Virus record (IMG/VR): IMGVR_UViG_3300017613_001359
Location: 1 to 63,551 of that record
DNA from: a virus
Length of the DNA: 63,551 bases
Reading direction: 5' to 3' (one strand)
Every line of letters begins with the position of its first letter. Position 1 is the stretch's first letter. The position numbers were made by a program, and so were the translations under genes. Under the pieces are notes generated by a model. That model was not told the origin of the DNA. It was given only the letters and a program-made list of their open reading frames with translations, and made no database searches. Shown one piece after another: positions 15,285 to 23,570 of the stretch.

Positions 15285-17943
15285 CTAAAATCTCCTCTAC
15301 CCATTTTTCTGCGACGTATTCCTTTTTAGCGTATTCTCTTGCGGCCTCACCCTTGATCTTTAAAATTTCTGGGTTTTCTATAATTTCCTTGATTACTTTC
15401 AAGTAGTCATCCCATGACTCACAGAGCCACCCAGTTTCTGGAGTTACTCTATCTTTAGCACCATATCTGTTATCAGCAATTACTGGCATCCCACAGGCCA
15501 TGGCTTCAATTATAACTCGTGGTCCTTGATCCTGATAACCTTCTGGTAAATGATACCAAAAGCAGTTTCCTTTTGATAAGAACTCATATACTGGTGGTTT
15601 ATTTTTAGGATATTTATATACTTGTGGATGATCCATCATATCACTCTTCGCTGGCATATAGTGAAACTCAATCGCCGAATCAATGCCCATAATTTCTCGA
15701 ATATGAGCATTTGTATCTGGATGATGTTTAGCATCACCTTGTGAATTATGTCTTATAAGTTTTAACGGATAATTATAATCTACTTTTTGTTTTAAGAACT
15801 CAGTCAAGTCAGTGGGTGGTGGAAGCACTTTTGTATAAGCATCTGGAATCCTATCTAATAATTCTTGTTCCTTAGTACTGTTTAAGAACATATACTTATC
15901 CCATCCAATAGTCCAAGGCACATTGCCGGCTCCACCAAGCTGATAATTAAGTATCATTACTTTCCTATCTGTTCTAAGCTCTTCCATAATATCCCATTGT
16001 GGTTTATTATAATTCCAAATTGTATCACTGCAGTAGAGTACAGTTATATCTGACGGCATAGCAAGTTCTTCCCACTTGACTGTATTAACTCCCTCAGGAA
16101 TATTCTTTAAGTACTCACCCGAAATGTTTCCGGTTGGTACCAAGTCAACTCTATATCCTTTATCCTGTAACATGCCCATTATTTTAACTGTTGATCGTTC
16201 GCTACCGCCCCATCCTCTGGTTGTTGTGACCATACGGGCAAGTGGTTTACTTGTGTCAACTGAAACTTCAGTCTTTCTTTTCCAATAATGACAACGATGT
16301 CCACCCTTAGCCGCTAAGTTAAATTCTGGTTCAAGATATTTTGCCTGCCACATCCTTTCTTCTTTTCTTCCAGCATCATGGACTACTACTAAGTCAGCAT
16401 GCTTCGAAGCATACTCAGTTGACCATTCTCTATTTGGACCTCCCGCCGGGCCGTCAACAAAAGCGAAGTCATATTTTTCTTTCAATGGCTCAGATACAAT
16501 TCTACCATTCCAGTGTTTTATGACTGAATTTTCTGGTGCCATATCACCAATCTTCTTAATCCATCCTGGCTGAGTTTCATAAGTTTCAACACTTTTTACA
16601 GTGCTTGCAAATAGTAAAGTAGAAAGACCAGCACCGAACTCAAGTATTGTCTCAACCTTTTCCTTCTCAAAAATTTCTTTTAAGAAAATCCAATCCTTAT
16701 CAGTTATGCTTCCACCACCCCATTGGAATCCATGTGTCTCCAATAACTTATTATCTACTGGAGTAGTTGTAGGCACTACAAAAACTTTCTTTTCTTTAAC
16801 AACATTCTTAAAAAATGTGTTTCTTATCTTCTTACCATATTGTAATCTACCACCATCATAGTACTTCTTGATACCATTTGTCACATCAGATGGATGAATT
16901 ATATCAACACACTTAGGCACACCATCTTTGTGATTACTACATCCACCAGGCTTAAGTGAAGTTTTCCAACAAGCCTTATGTGTCGCACATTCTGGTATCG
17001 CGCCGTTGGTCTGAATGTATTGATGGCCCATATAGTTAGTGAAGTGAGCCGGCTCTCTAGCACCAGCAACAACTACACATGGATTATTAAAAGCAGCACT
17101 TAAGTGCATGTGCATCGAAACCAATCCAACAGAACCCTGAGCATGTAAAAAGATATTGAATAAATCTCTGATTCCTGTATCTCTATGCTCTGTTTTACCA
17201 ATATAATCATTTACATTTTTCAAGTGAGCATATGGATGTCTTTGCATACCTAACTGGACAAATTGAACTTCTGGCATTGAGTCAACTACTTCCTGCCATC
17301 TTTCCTCTGGCCACATTTTAGCTGTCCACCCAGGCTCTCCACCAATAATTATAACCCAGTATGGTCCTTCAATAAGTGGTTTTCTGTGGTACTCTTCTTC
17401 TGTTAACCATATATCCGGCCTCGTGTCACCCTGAGTTATTTGAACACCAAGCTTTTGCTCCATGCTTAATCTAAAAGCATTACACATGTGGTAGTTCCAA
17501 GTATTTGATTTATTTGTCAAATACCCCGGACCGATTTCCACTATTGACTCTGACTCTCTAAATTGATGATCTATATATGGATTATTATCCCATATATGCG
17601 AGGCAGTGGAAATTACTCCAACTTTGGTATTAGGAAACGTGTTCTTAAAATCTCTAACACCCGCAGTAAAGGTTAGTATATCTCCTATTGCTTGTCTGTT
17701 TTTGAATACTACTTGACTTGGTGGTTGCTTTGACTTATCGGTAGGAGTCATGTCAACATTAACATGACTTATCAAGTCTTGGGCAAGTTCTGTTGCTTGT
17801 TGCTTATCTGGTAACACATGATGGATATGACCATCTCTAAATTTTATAGACATAGAAAAATCGGTAGCGTCTGTTCTCCTACCGATATTATCGTCTTTCG
17901 CGAGCGCATCCGCTTCGCGTTTTAACATCTTCTTAATATTCAT
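15268..17943 (-). CDS. GT9 - methyltransferase - GT4 fusion glycan enzyme
   Basis: I place the start at ATG 17943, with GGGGGA seven bases upstream. A GTG at 17958 is in the same frame. The product is 891 residues in three domains. Residues about 75-375 are GT9/heptosyltransferase-like (QAIGDILTFTAGVRDF, then WVIIIGGEPGWTAKMWP, then LVSMHMHLSAAFNNPCVV). Residues about 405-565 are a class I methyltransferase (ILEFGAGLSTLLFAS, FAFVDGPAGGP). Residues about 580-885 are a GT-B family 4 enzyme (TRGWGGSERS at the acceptor side, PRVIIEAMACGMPVIADNRYG at the donor side, with the E-x-x-A-x-G-x-P signature). Joining two glycosyltransferases with a methyltransferase suggests ordered assembly and capping of one glycan. 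Confidence 0.85.
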   Translation of the reverse strand: MNIKKMLKREADALAKDDNIGRRTDATDFSMSIKFRDGHIHHVLPDKQQATELAQDLISHVNVDMTPTDKSKQPPSQVVFKNRQAIGDILTFTAGVRDFKNTFPNTKVGVISTASHIWDNNPYIDHQFRESESIVEIGPGYLTNKSNTWNYHMCNAFRLSMEQKLGVQITQGDTRPDIWLTEEEYHRKPLIEGPYWVIIIGGEPGWTAKMWPEERWQEVVDSMPEVQFVQLGMQRHPYAHLKNVNDYIGKTEHRDTGIRDLFNIFLHAQGSVGLVSMHMHLSAAFNNPCVVVAGAREPAHFTNYMGHQYIQTNGAIPECATHKACWKTSLKPGGCSNHKDGVPKCVDIIHPSDVTNGIKKYYDGGRLQYGKKIRNTFFKNVVKEKKVFVVPTTTPVDNKLLETHGFQWGGGSITDKDWIFLKEIFEKEKVETILEFGAGLSTLLFASTVKSVETYETQPGWIKKIGDMAPENSVIKHWNGRIVSEPLKEKYDFAFVDGPAGGPNREWSTEYASKHADLVVVHDAGRKEERMWQAKYLEPEFNLAAKGGHRCHYWKRKTEVSVDTSKPLARMVTTTRGWGGSERSTVKIMGMLQDKGYRVDLVPTGNISGEYLKNIPEGVNTVKWEELAMPSDITVLYCSDTIWNYNKPQWDIMEELRTDRKVMILNYQLGGAGNVPWTIGWDKYMFLNSTKEQELLDRIPDAYTKVLPPPTDLTEFLKQKVDYNYPLKLIRHNSQGDAKHHPDTNAHIREIMGIDSAIEFHYMPAKSDMMDHPQVYKYPKNKPPVYEFLSKGNCFWYHLPEGYQDQGPRVIIEAMACGMPVIADNRYGAKDRVTPETGWLCESWDDYLKVIKEIIENPEILKIKGEAAREYAKKEYVAEKWVEEILGENII

Positions 17944-17974
17944 ACAATTTTCCCCCACTAAATTTTCTTATATA

Positions 17975-17982
17975 TATTTATC
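17975..17982 (-). promoter_or_regulatory. Variant late-promoter octamer GATAAATA
   Basis: GATAAATA on the minus strand lies 31 bases before ATG 17943, in the 43-base gap after the membrane protein gene. It is a one-base variant of the T4 late core. It could start an extra transcript for the glycan genes. Confidence 0.4.
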
Positions 17983-17986
17983 GTAC

Positions 17987-18433
17987 TTATCCGTCTTTGT
18001 CAACCTCCGGATGTATTTTTTTTATTTCTTCTCTAATCACTTCTATAAGTTCCTTATGCTCATGTTGTTGTTCTTTTTTAATCCCCTCTTGAATAGTACT
18101 CATTTCTTGTTTAGGTATATGATAATCAATTACAAACCTACCAATTATATATACTACACCGGTAAGAACAACCGCAGCTGCAACAACACCAATCATAAGT
18201 TTTACTTTACTAGATAAGTCGTCTATTTTTTCTGATATAGATTTTCTTTCATTATATGCAGACACTACGTGGTCTTTTATATCTTGCTTGATCTCAGGTA
18301 TCGGCCATTTTTCAACAGTACTTACTAATGAAATTTGTTGTTCTACTAGCTTCTGTAACGTCCTAGTATTATCATCAGTTGTTTCTTTAAGTGTATCGAA
18401 CAACTTATCTATAAAATCTAGTTGATCTGTCAT
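17987..18433 (-). CDS. Single-pass membrane protein with flanking coiled coils
   Basis: 148 residues. There is no signal peptide. A polar helical region (1-78) leads to one clear membrane segment at about 80-103 (valine/alanine/isoleucine-rich, containing AAAVVLTGVVYIIG). A charged, histidine-containing helical tail follows. Its ATG overlaps the end of the REC-PAS gene by four bases, so the two are probably made together. It may anchor a signalling complex at the inner membrane, or be a holin- or antiholin-like protein. No family is recognised. Confidence 0.6.
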   Translation of the reverse strand: MTDQLDFIDKLFDTLKETTDDNTRTLQKLVEQQISLVSTVEKWPIPEIKQDIKDHVVSAYNERKSISEKIDDLSSKVKLMIGVVAAAVVLTGVVYIIGRFVIDYHIPKQEMSTIQEGIKKEQQHEHKELIEVIREEIKKIHPEVDKDG

Positions 18434-19362
18434 TGAGTCATCCCGTTGGACATAGACATTATACGAATATCCATGGCTTCTAGTTGTCGTTCTTGGATTT
18501 GTCTATTAACAAAAGACTCTTTTCTCCAAGTTAGCAGCTTCTTTTCTAATTCATTATATACCAGTTCCTCTTTATACTGAGCTTCCATCTGAGCCATTTT
18601 CTTTTCTGTAATGTCAAGTGCAATTACTCTTGCTCCAACGGGTACACCATTTTCATCCCTTTTATAACTTGCTGTAATTAAACACCAAACTTTTGATCCA
18701 TTTTTAATTCTAATTTCATATTCAAAAGTTCTTGATACTGGCTTCTTATCCAATAATGCCTGATACCTTCGAAGCCAAACATTTTTACTATTTTCTGTGA
18801 GTAGATTACTTATACTCATACTCATTAACTCTTCTCTACTATATCCGGTAAGATTACATAAAACGTCATTTACGTAAGTCAACCTATCTCTTCTAAAGCA
18901 AATTTCATAGATTGCTGCATGAGTACTTTCAACAATTTCTTGATACATTTTTTTAAGTTTTAGAGCCTCAGATTCCAATCTTTTTCTTTCAATAGCATAT
19001 TTAAGTGATCTTACAATTAAAGCAGTGCTCAATTCTGTTTTTGGTAAGAAGTCTTGTGCTCCTCTTTTGACAGCCTCACATCCTAATTCTTCAAAACCAG
19101 AAATTATAACCACAGGTACTTGTGGACAATGCTTATTTAATTGTACAAACGTTTCAATACCAGCGCTATTCGGTAATATCATATCAAGCATAACAACATC
19201 AAAAAAACAATCAGTTAAAAAATCTATGCCTTCTTTTAATGTTTCGACATCAGTTACGTCAAATTTTGTGAACTCTGCTTGTTCAAGCATCTCATTAATT
19301 ATTGCTACTGAGTCCTCATTATCCTCTATAAGTAATACTTTAACGTCTTCCAGAACCGCCAT
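18430..19362 (-). CDS. Response-regulator receiver plus PAS domain protein
   Basis: 310 residues. Residues 1-120 are a receiver domain with every expected residue: acidic pair E13/D14, phospho-acceptor D60 (VVMLDMILPNSAG), S88 (IISGF) and K108 (FLPKTEL). Residues about 130-255 are a PAS domain (Y-E-I-C...F..D-R-L-T-Y-V-N-D...L-T-G-Y-S-R-E-E-L) with a PAC end (ARVIALDITEKK). The last 50 residues are helical. There is no histidine-kinase, GGDEF or DNA-binding output. It probably accepts phosphate from a host kinase and passes on or diverts the signal. This is rare in phages. It lies between the HAD phosphatase and the membrane protein. Confidence 0.9.
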   Translation of the reverse strand: MAVLEDVKVLLIEDNEDSVAIINEMLEQAEFTKFDVTDVETLKEGIDFLTDCFFDVVMLDMILPNSAGIETFVQLNKHCPQVPVVIISGFEELGCEAVKRGAQDFLPKTELSTALIVRSLKYAIERKRLESEALKLKKMYQEIVESTHAAIYEICFRRDRLTYVNDVLCNLTGYSREELMSMSISNLLTENSKNVWLRRYQALLDKKPVSRTFEYEIRIKNGSKVWCLITASYKRDENGVPVGARVIALDITEKKMAQMEAQYKEELVYNELEKKLLTWRKESFVNRQIQERQLEAMDIRIMSMSNGMTQ

Positions 19363-19369
19363 ATTTGTT

Positions 19370-20101
19370 TTATCCTGTTACGCGTTTTAGTGATCCATCT
19401 GGTTTTACAAATAATCCAAAGAATTGGATTGGTGGGAATGTTTCATCCTCTGGTATTCCATGTATTTGTTTTACTTTATCCTGAATTGCTTTATTCTTTT
19501 CTATCTTCTTTTGAAGAGCAACAAAATCCTTTATGTTTTTTGCATCATCGTCAATTAGTCGAACTCTTCTGTATTCACCAGTCGATAGATAATCTGTTAT
19601 TACTTTTGCTTTCGCATCAGCAGTACTCTTTGGTTGTCCTTGATTCTTTATTATTCTATTGTAAATTTCTGGCCTTGATTGGAAATTACCAACTCTCTCA
19701 ACATACATTTGGTCAATAGGTAATCCAACCTCGCGGAACTTATCAAGAAACTTTGACTTATCATCAAAATCAGCGCGCGCGGTTAGTAGTATAACTCTTG
19801 ATCCTCGTTTATCTATATTCTGGAACATCCTTTTAATTCTTTTGATTGTTTGTGGTATTGGAACAGAGGTCTTATTGAAAAGCTCGGCATCCCTGAACTC
19901 ATTAAACTGAAACTCTTCATCCGGTTTCAATTTATAAGTATTAAATTCCTGATTATTTAATTTCTTTTTTACTTCCTTTGTTTCCTTATCCAGCACATAT
20001 ATCATAGCAAACGTTCTAAAAATTGTTTCGTCAATATCAATAAATGTAATACCTTTTCCATACTCACTAGCTAATTCTGTAAGATAACCTCTTAATCTCA
20101 T
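19370..20101 (-). CDS. HAD-superfamily phosphatase with capsid-targeting-like N-terminus
   Basis: 243 residues. HAD motif I is FIDIDETI with D22, D24 and T26. Motif II is the T in VILLTARADF. Motif IV is RLIDDDAKNI. These fit a magnesium-dependent phosphatase of the type seen in the 3'-phosphatase half of T4 polynucleotide kinase. The first nine residues, MRLRGYLTE, have the same form as the putative capsid-targeting peptides of the rightward genes. It is the first gene of the leftward block, downstream of a T4-type late octamer at 20135-20142. The substrate is unknown. Confidence 0.7.
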   Translation of the reverse strand: MRLRGYLTELASEYGKGITFIDIDETIFRTFAMIYVLDKETKEVKKKLNNQEFNTYKLKPDEEFQFNEFRDAELFNKTSVPIPQTIKRIKRMFQNIDKRGSRVILLTARADFDDKSKFLDKFREVGLPIDQMYVERVGNFQSRPEIYNRIIKNQGQPKSTADAKAKVITDYLSTGEYRRVRLIDDDAKNIKDFVALQKKIEKNKAIQDKVKQIHGIPEDETFPPIQFFGLFVKPDGSLKRVTG

Positions 20102-20134
20102 TTGTAATTTCCTCCGGGCTTATTACTCAACAAA

Positions 20135-20142
20135 TATTTATA
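20135..20142 (-). promoter_or_regulatory. T4-type late promoter core TATAAATA, leftward
   Basis: An exact TATAAATA on the minus strand lies 33 bases before ATG 20101, inside the divergent gap 20102-20195. It would start the leftward phosphatase, signalling, glycan and fibre operon. T4 late promoters need only this core at about -10. Confidence 0.6.
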
Positions 20143-20160
20143 CAAAATTACTAAATATAC

Positions 20161-20168
20161 AATAAATA
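20161..20168 (+). promoter_or_regulatory. Late-promoter-like octamer AATAAATA, rightward
   Basis: It lies 27 bases before ATG 20196 in the divergent gap and is one base off the T4 late core. It is the only candidate start for the 20196-24546 run. Evidence is weak. Confidence 0.35.
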
Positions 20169-20195
20169 GTATAGAATCTACTTGGAGAAAAACGC

Positions 20196-20792
20196 ATGAA
20201 ATTTAATAATTATTTGAAGGAACAAGACATTAATGAAAACGTAATTCTTGACACTCTCAAAAAAATAGCCCGCAAACCGGCTAACACAGTACTAAAAATG
20301 TTTAAGGATGGTTTCAAAAAATTCGTTGGAATATTTCAAGAACAAGATGATATGACCCAACAACATGTTCTATCCGCAATAAATAAAGCGTATGGTACAA
20401 ACTACAGAGGCGTAGATGATTTAAAAAAGGCAATCAGAGCCAATCTAAAAGAGTCATCGGAACTTAATGAAGATTGGTCGCATTACTGGGACCTTATTAA
20501 AGGAGAAGCTTTTCCTGCATTATCATTTTATCCTGCCTTGACTGTATGGCTTGAAATAGATAAATGGATTAGACAATCTGGTGATGTAAATTCCAGAGTC
20601 ATTATAGTCTATGGATTAATATGGTTACTGTTAATAAGTGGTAAGTTCGTAAAAGGATTCAGAAAATGGAAGAAAGAACACCCGGATGAATACTACGCTG
20701 AAAATCCTGGTAAATTAGAAAAGAAAATGAGGAAAGAAAGAAAAAAAGCTATAAAGAAAAAAGTAGTCGGGTTAACAGGACCGCCATTATAA
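20196..20792 (+). CDS. Tagged membrane protein, putative internal head protein
   Basis: 198 residues. It begins MKFNNYLKE, matching the T4 capsid-targeting pattern that ends in L-x-E. A second possible cut is at LNE near residue 89-91. Two hydrophobic segments at about 105-121 and 134-152 form a hairpin-like membrane region, and a very basic tail follows (158-190). A membrane protein inside a head is unusual; it might insert into the host envelope during DNA entry. Alternatively the peptide is a different sorting tag. No family is recognised. Confidence 0.6.
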   Translation: MKFNNYLKEQDINENVILDTLKKIARKPANTVLKMFKDGFKKFVGIFQEQDDMTQQHVLSAINKAYGTNYRGVDDLKKAIRANLKESSELNEDWSHYWDLIKGEAFPALSFYPALTVWLEIDKWIRQSGDVNSRVIIVYGLIWLLLISGKFVKGFRKWKKEHPDEYYAENPGKLEKKMRKERKKAIKKKVVGLTGPPL

Positions 20793-20804
20793 AGGAGATA
20801 CAAA

Positions 20805-21002
20805 ATGTTATTGGATAGATTAGATAATTATATATCTGAAGTCGAAAAACACGACAAGGTGTGGAAAGGAGTAACTGCGTCTGGTTTCACTGTTGATGAA
20901 TTAATGCAAATGACTCAAGAAGAAAGAGATCAAATAATGGATATACTGGACGACAAAACAATAAATAGTCTTAAAAAATTAGAAGAAGGTGGATTACTAT
21001 GA
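20805..21002 (+). CDS. Small tagged helical protein
   Basis: 65 residues, with AAAGGAGA upstream. It begins MLLDRLDNYISE, a longer version of the tag ending in I-S-E. The rest is helical and acidic. It overlaps the next gene by four bases (ATGA). The function is unknown. Confidence 0.6.
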   Translation: MLLDRLDNYISEVEKHDKVWKGVTASGFTVDELMQMTQEERDQIMDILDDKTINSLKKLEEGGLL

Positions 21003-21361
21003 GTGACAAATTCAAAGATTATCTAGTAGAATCAAAAACAAAACTAAAACCAAAACTTCACTTGCTAGATGATAAGATTGAAAAATTTATAGAAGATATA
21101 GAAAAGAGAGTTGACGAGATTGATGACAATCCTGTCTTTCAAAGAAAACTTAATCAACTGCTTGTTGATATGAGTAAAGAACATGGTGAATTTATACTTG
21201 CACTTAGAAGTGTTGTTGCGGCCATGGATAGAGGCAGTCAAGTTGTACCGATGTTAAAACGCCATGAATTTGAACCAAGAGGTGTAAGGCCGGACGAACC
21301 AGGATTTGATGCACCACCAGAAGATGGAGCACCACCAGAAGAAGCACCGGCACAAGTATAA
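20999..21361 (+). CDS. Tagged helical protein with Pro-rich tail
   Basis: 120 residues. The N-terminus MSDKFKDYLVE ends in L-V-E. A charged helical middle (residues 15-75) is followed by a proline, alanine and glutamate tail from about residue 98. The ATG overlaps the previous stop. No family is recognised; a head-internal role is inferred from the tag and from neighbours. Confidence 0.55.
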   Translation: MSDKFKDYLVESKTKLKPKLHLLDDKIEKFIEDIEKRVDEIDDNPVFQRKLNQLLVDMSKEHGEFILALRSVVAAMDRGSQVVPMLKRHEFEPRGVRPDEPGFDAPPEDGAPPEEAPAQV

Positions 21362-21370
21362 GGAGCAGTA

Positions 21371-21853
21371 ATGCACGATGTTCTTGAAAAAATTGAGAAT
21401 ATTTTTGATGAACCAACCGAACTCAAATTTGACAAAGATCAAGATTTATTCAATAGAGTAGTTGATTTTATTATAGCACTAGAGCCAGACTCACTTTCAG
21501 ATGAACAAATTGAAGAAGTAGTTAGTATTTTAGACCAGCTAGAATTTAAAGAGGAAGACGATGATTTAGCTGAACAACAGCAGAAAAGACGTCCCAAATT
21601 AGCAAAGAAATCATCTATTAAAAGAAGACAGTACACAAGAAAGTACACTCGTAAAAATAGAACAAGAATCAAGAGAAAGAGAGTCCTATTTAAACGGTCT
21701 GCTGAAGGCAGAAAGCGTAAAAAACTAGGACCAAGAATGGCTAAAAGATTTAAAACTCCAACAGGTAGAGTAAAAGTAAGATACCACAGAACAAGAGGCG
21801 GTCAAGGTGGTATAAGAAAAAACGTAAAGAAAAAAGAAGAGAATAAGAAATGA
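21371..21853 (+). CDS. Acidic-then-basic internal protein precursor A
   Basis: 160 residues in two opposite halves. Residues 1-68 are strongly acidic; residues 70-160 are strongly basic, full of Arg-Lys runs and ending with TPTGRVKVRYHRTRGGQGG. The switch falls exactly on L66-A67-E68, a consensus gp21-type cleavage site. Its paralogue follows directly at 21850. I infer a propeptide that masks a DNA-condensing basic peptide until head maturation. No database family is recognised. Confidence 0.6.
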   Translation: MHDVLEKIENIFDEPTELKFDKDQDLFNRVVDFIIALEPDSLSDEQIEEVVSILDQLEFKEEDDDLAEQQQKRRPKLAKKSSIKRRQYTRKYTRKNRTRIKRKRVLFKRSAEGRKRKKLGPRMAKRFKTPTGRVKVRYHRTRGGQGGIRKNVKKKEENKK

Positions 21854-22263
21854 GAATAGAAGATAAAATAATGAGCCATCTTAATGATGAAGATGGTGTA
21901 GTATCAAGCACTGACCAACTTGAATATTTAGAAGATGGTGAATTACTTGAAAAGATGTATGACTTTTTAGTCACGCTTGATCCTGATAAACTATCTGAAT
22001 GGCAATCTGATAATCTCGTTGGCATCATAGATGAATTAGCCGGTGAAGATGAAGAAGAAATTGATGAAGTTAAAAGAGTTAGAATAAGTCCCGCTGAAAA
22101 ACGTAAGAGAGCTAGATCATATAAGAAAAATAGAAATAAAATAAAAATAAAAGCCAAACGATATAGAAAAACAGCATCATACAAAAGATATAAAAAGAAG
22201 TCTAAAAGGATGAGTAAATCCGGGAAAACATCCACGGGTAAATTAGTAAGAAAATTCATATGA
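21850..22263 (+). CDS. Acidic-then-basic internal protein precursor B
   Basis: 137 residues, paralogous to the preceding gene. Both share the acidic-half pattern D-F-(I/L)-(I/V)-x-L-(E/D)-P-D-x-L-S, and both have a Lys/Arg-rich second half with T-(P/S)-T-G-(R/K). The charge switch falls at I71-D72-E73, again a gp21-type (I-x-E) site. It overlaps the upstream stop (ATGA) and the downstream gp4-like start. The likely fate is cleavage to a basic peptide packaged with DNA. Confidence 0.6.
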   Translation: MRIEDKIMSHLNDEDGVVSSTDQLEYLEDGELLEKMYDFLVTLDPDKLSEWQSDNLVGIIDELAGEDEEEIDEVKRVRISPAEKRKRARSYKKNRNKIKIKAKRYRKTASYKRYKKKSKRMSKSGKTSTGKLVRKFI

Positions 22264-22715
22264 TAAAGAGGTATAAAAAGAAGAAGTTAGAAAAGTTTAT
22301 ACCAAGATTCCCAAATAAGTATGTTGGTAAGTACCCGATTATTGTTCGAAGCTCATGGGAAAGAATGATGTGCCAATGGCTTGACTGTAATACAGAAGTA
22401 ATTAACTGGTCAAGTGAAGGTCATATAATTTATTATTATGATCCAATCCAACAAAAGAATAGAAGATATTATCCTGATTACTTTGCAACTATACTCAATG
22501 GTAAGAAGCAACCAGTAAAATATATTATAGAAGTAAAACCAAATAAAGAAACAAAACCACCTGTGAAGACTCGTGGTCAATCAAAGAAAACACAATTATA
22601 TCAAGAAGCTACATGGGTTACCAACCAAGCTAAGTTCAATGCGGCTCAAAAGTACTGCAAGAAACTTGGTTATCACTTCAAGCTTCTAACTGAAAATGAA
22701 ATGTTCGGGAGATAA
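22260..22715 (+). CDS. 4: Head completion nuclease, T4 gp4-like
   Basis: 151 residues, the T4 gp4 length. The T4 pattern is clear: R-F-x-N-x-x-K-Y-x-G, IVRSSWE (28-34), V-I-N-W-S-S-E (47-53), RYYPDYFATI (69-78), IIEVKP (89-94), Y-x-x-x-T-W-V-x-N-x-A-K-F-x-A-A and a C-terminal F-K-L-L-T-E. D73, E91 and K93 form a PD-(D/E)xK nuclease core. In T4 gp4 completes filled heads before tail joining. Its ATG overlaps the stop of the basic internal protein. Confidence 0.85.
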   Translation: MIKRYKKKKLEKFIPRFPNKYVGKYPIIVRSSWERMMCQWLDCNTEVINWSSEGHIIYYYDPIQQKNRRYYPDYFATILNGKKQPVKYIIEVKPNKETKPPVKTRGQSKKTQLYQEATWVTNQAKFNAAQKYCKKLGYHFKLLTENEMFGR

Positions 22716-22716
22716 A

Positions 22717-22977
22717 ATGGACAGAGTAGATAAGTATTTGATAAATGAAAATAAATTGAGTAATGCTATAAAAGGCGTTATGAATGATGCTGTTATAAAT
22801 CTCATAGTAACTGGTGTATGGAAAGTCATGGAAAAACAAGACAAAAATTGGAGAAATCATTTATCTGATGAAAAAATAATGGATGAATTTGATAAAGAGT
22901 TTAGTAAAATGAAAATTGGTCAGCCATTAATAGACAAACTGAAAAAAAGATTAAAGTTAAAATTGTCTAAGAAATAG
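22717..22977 (+). CDS. Small tagged basic protein
   Basis: 86 residues from ATG 22717, chosen because GGGAG lies six bases upstream and because the alternative at 22696 overlaps gp4. It begins MDRVDKYLINE, ending in an I-N-E. A hydrophobic stretch (VINLIVTGVWKVM) lies mid-protein and the C-terminus is basic (LKKRLKLKLSKK). A head-internal role is inferred; no family is recognised. Confidence 0.55.
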   Translation: MDRVDKYLINENKLSNAIKGVMNDAVINLIVTGVWKVMEKQDKNWRNHLSDEKIMDEFDKEFSKMKIGQPLIDKLKKRLKLKLSKK

Positions 22978-22992
22978 CAACAGGAGATAACA

Positions 22993-23250
22993 ATGGACGA
23001 AAAAGAAAAAATCCAAGAAGCTTATAAAAAAATATTCAATGAATCAAGATATTTTAAAACGAAAAAAGTACCACAAGCCAGAATTAGTAAAGTAATGCAG
23101 AAAGCACAAGATGCTTTCTGGGCTGTTGTAGCAAAAGAATTTAAAGAAGTTCAGTATGGTGATATGGATCCAATGCAAATAATGAAAATGGAAGATGATA
23201 TGATGGAAGCCATAAATGTCTGGTTAGAAAATAATTTTGGAGTAGAATAA
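22993..23250 (+). CDS. Small helical protein
   Basis: 85 residues, with AGGAGA upstream. A possible I-Q-E or F-N-E processing site is present in the first 20 residues (MDEKEKIQEAYKKIFNESR). The rest is amphipathic helix with Met-rich acidic turns. It shares its last base with the next ATG (TAATG). The function is unknown. Confidence 0.5.
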   Translation: MDEKEKIQEAYKKIFNESRYFKTKKVPQARISKVMQKAQDAFWAVVAKEFKEVQYGDMDPMQIMKMEDDMMEAINVWLENNFGVE

Positions 23251-23570
23251 TGGAAACATTAAATAAAATTGATGAAGCATTAGGTGTATTAAATGAAGCC
23301 AACGCACTGAAAAAGCTTGAGTCAAATTCTATAAAAAAGGCTAAGAGTATTAATAAGGACATAGACAAGTTTATTAATTTTCTAGTTGATTATGAGGTTG
23401 ATAATGCAATAACATCACAATTAGAAAGTGCAAAACAAAGTGTCAATGATTCTGTATATAGATTACAAAATGCTCTTAAAGAAATTGGTTATGAAATGCC
23501 TGCTGATAAACCCGCCAAGACAAAAGCAAGTAAAAAACATAGTATCTTTAAAGGCATTGGATTTAAATAA
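23250..23570 (+). CDS. Small helical protein with Lys-rich tail
   Basis: 106 residues. The N-terminus, METLNKIDEALGVLNEA, offers I-D-E and L-N-E sites. A long helix-forming region follows, then a Pro/Lys tail ending HSIFKGIGFK. It is coupled to both neighbours by overlapping TAATG. No family is recognised. Confidence 0.5.
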   Translation: METLNKIDEALGVLNEANALKKLESNSIKKAKSINKDIDKFINFLVDYEVDNAITSQLESAKQSVNDSVYRLQNALKEIGYEMPADKPAKTKASKKHSIFKGIGFK

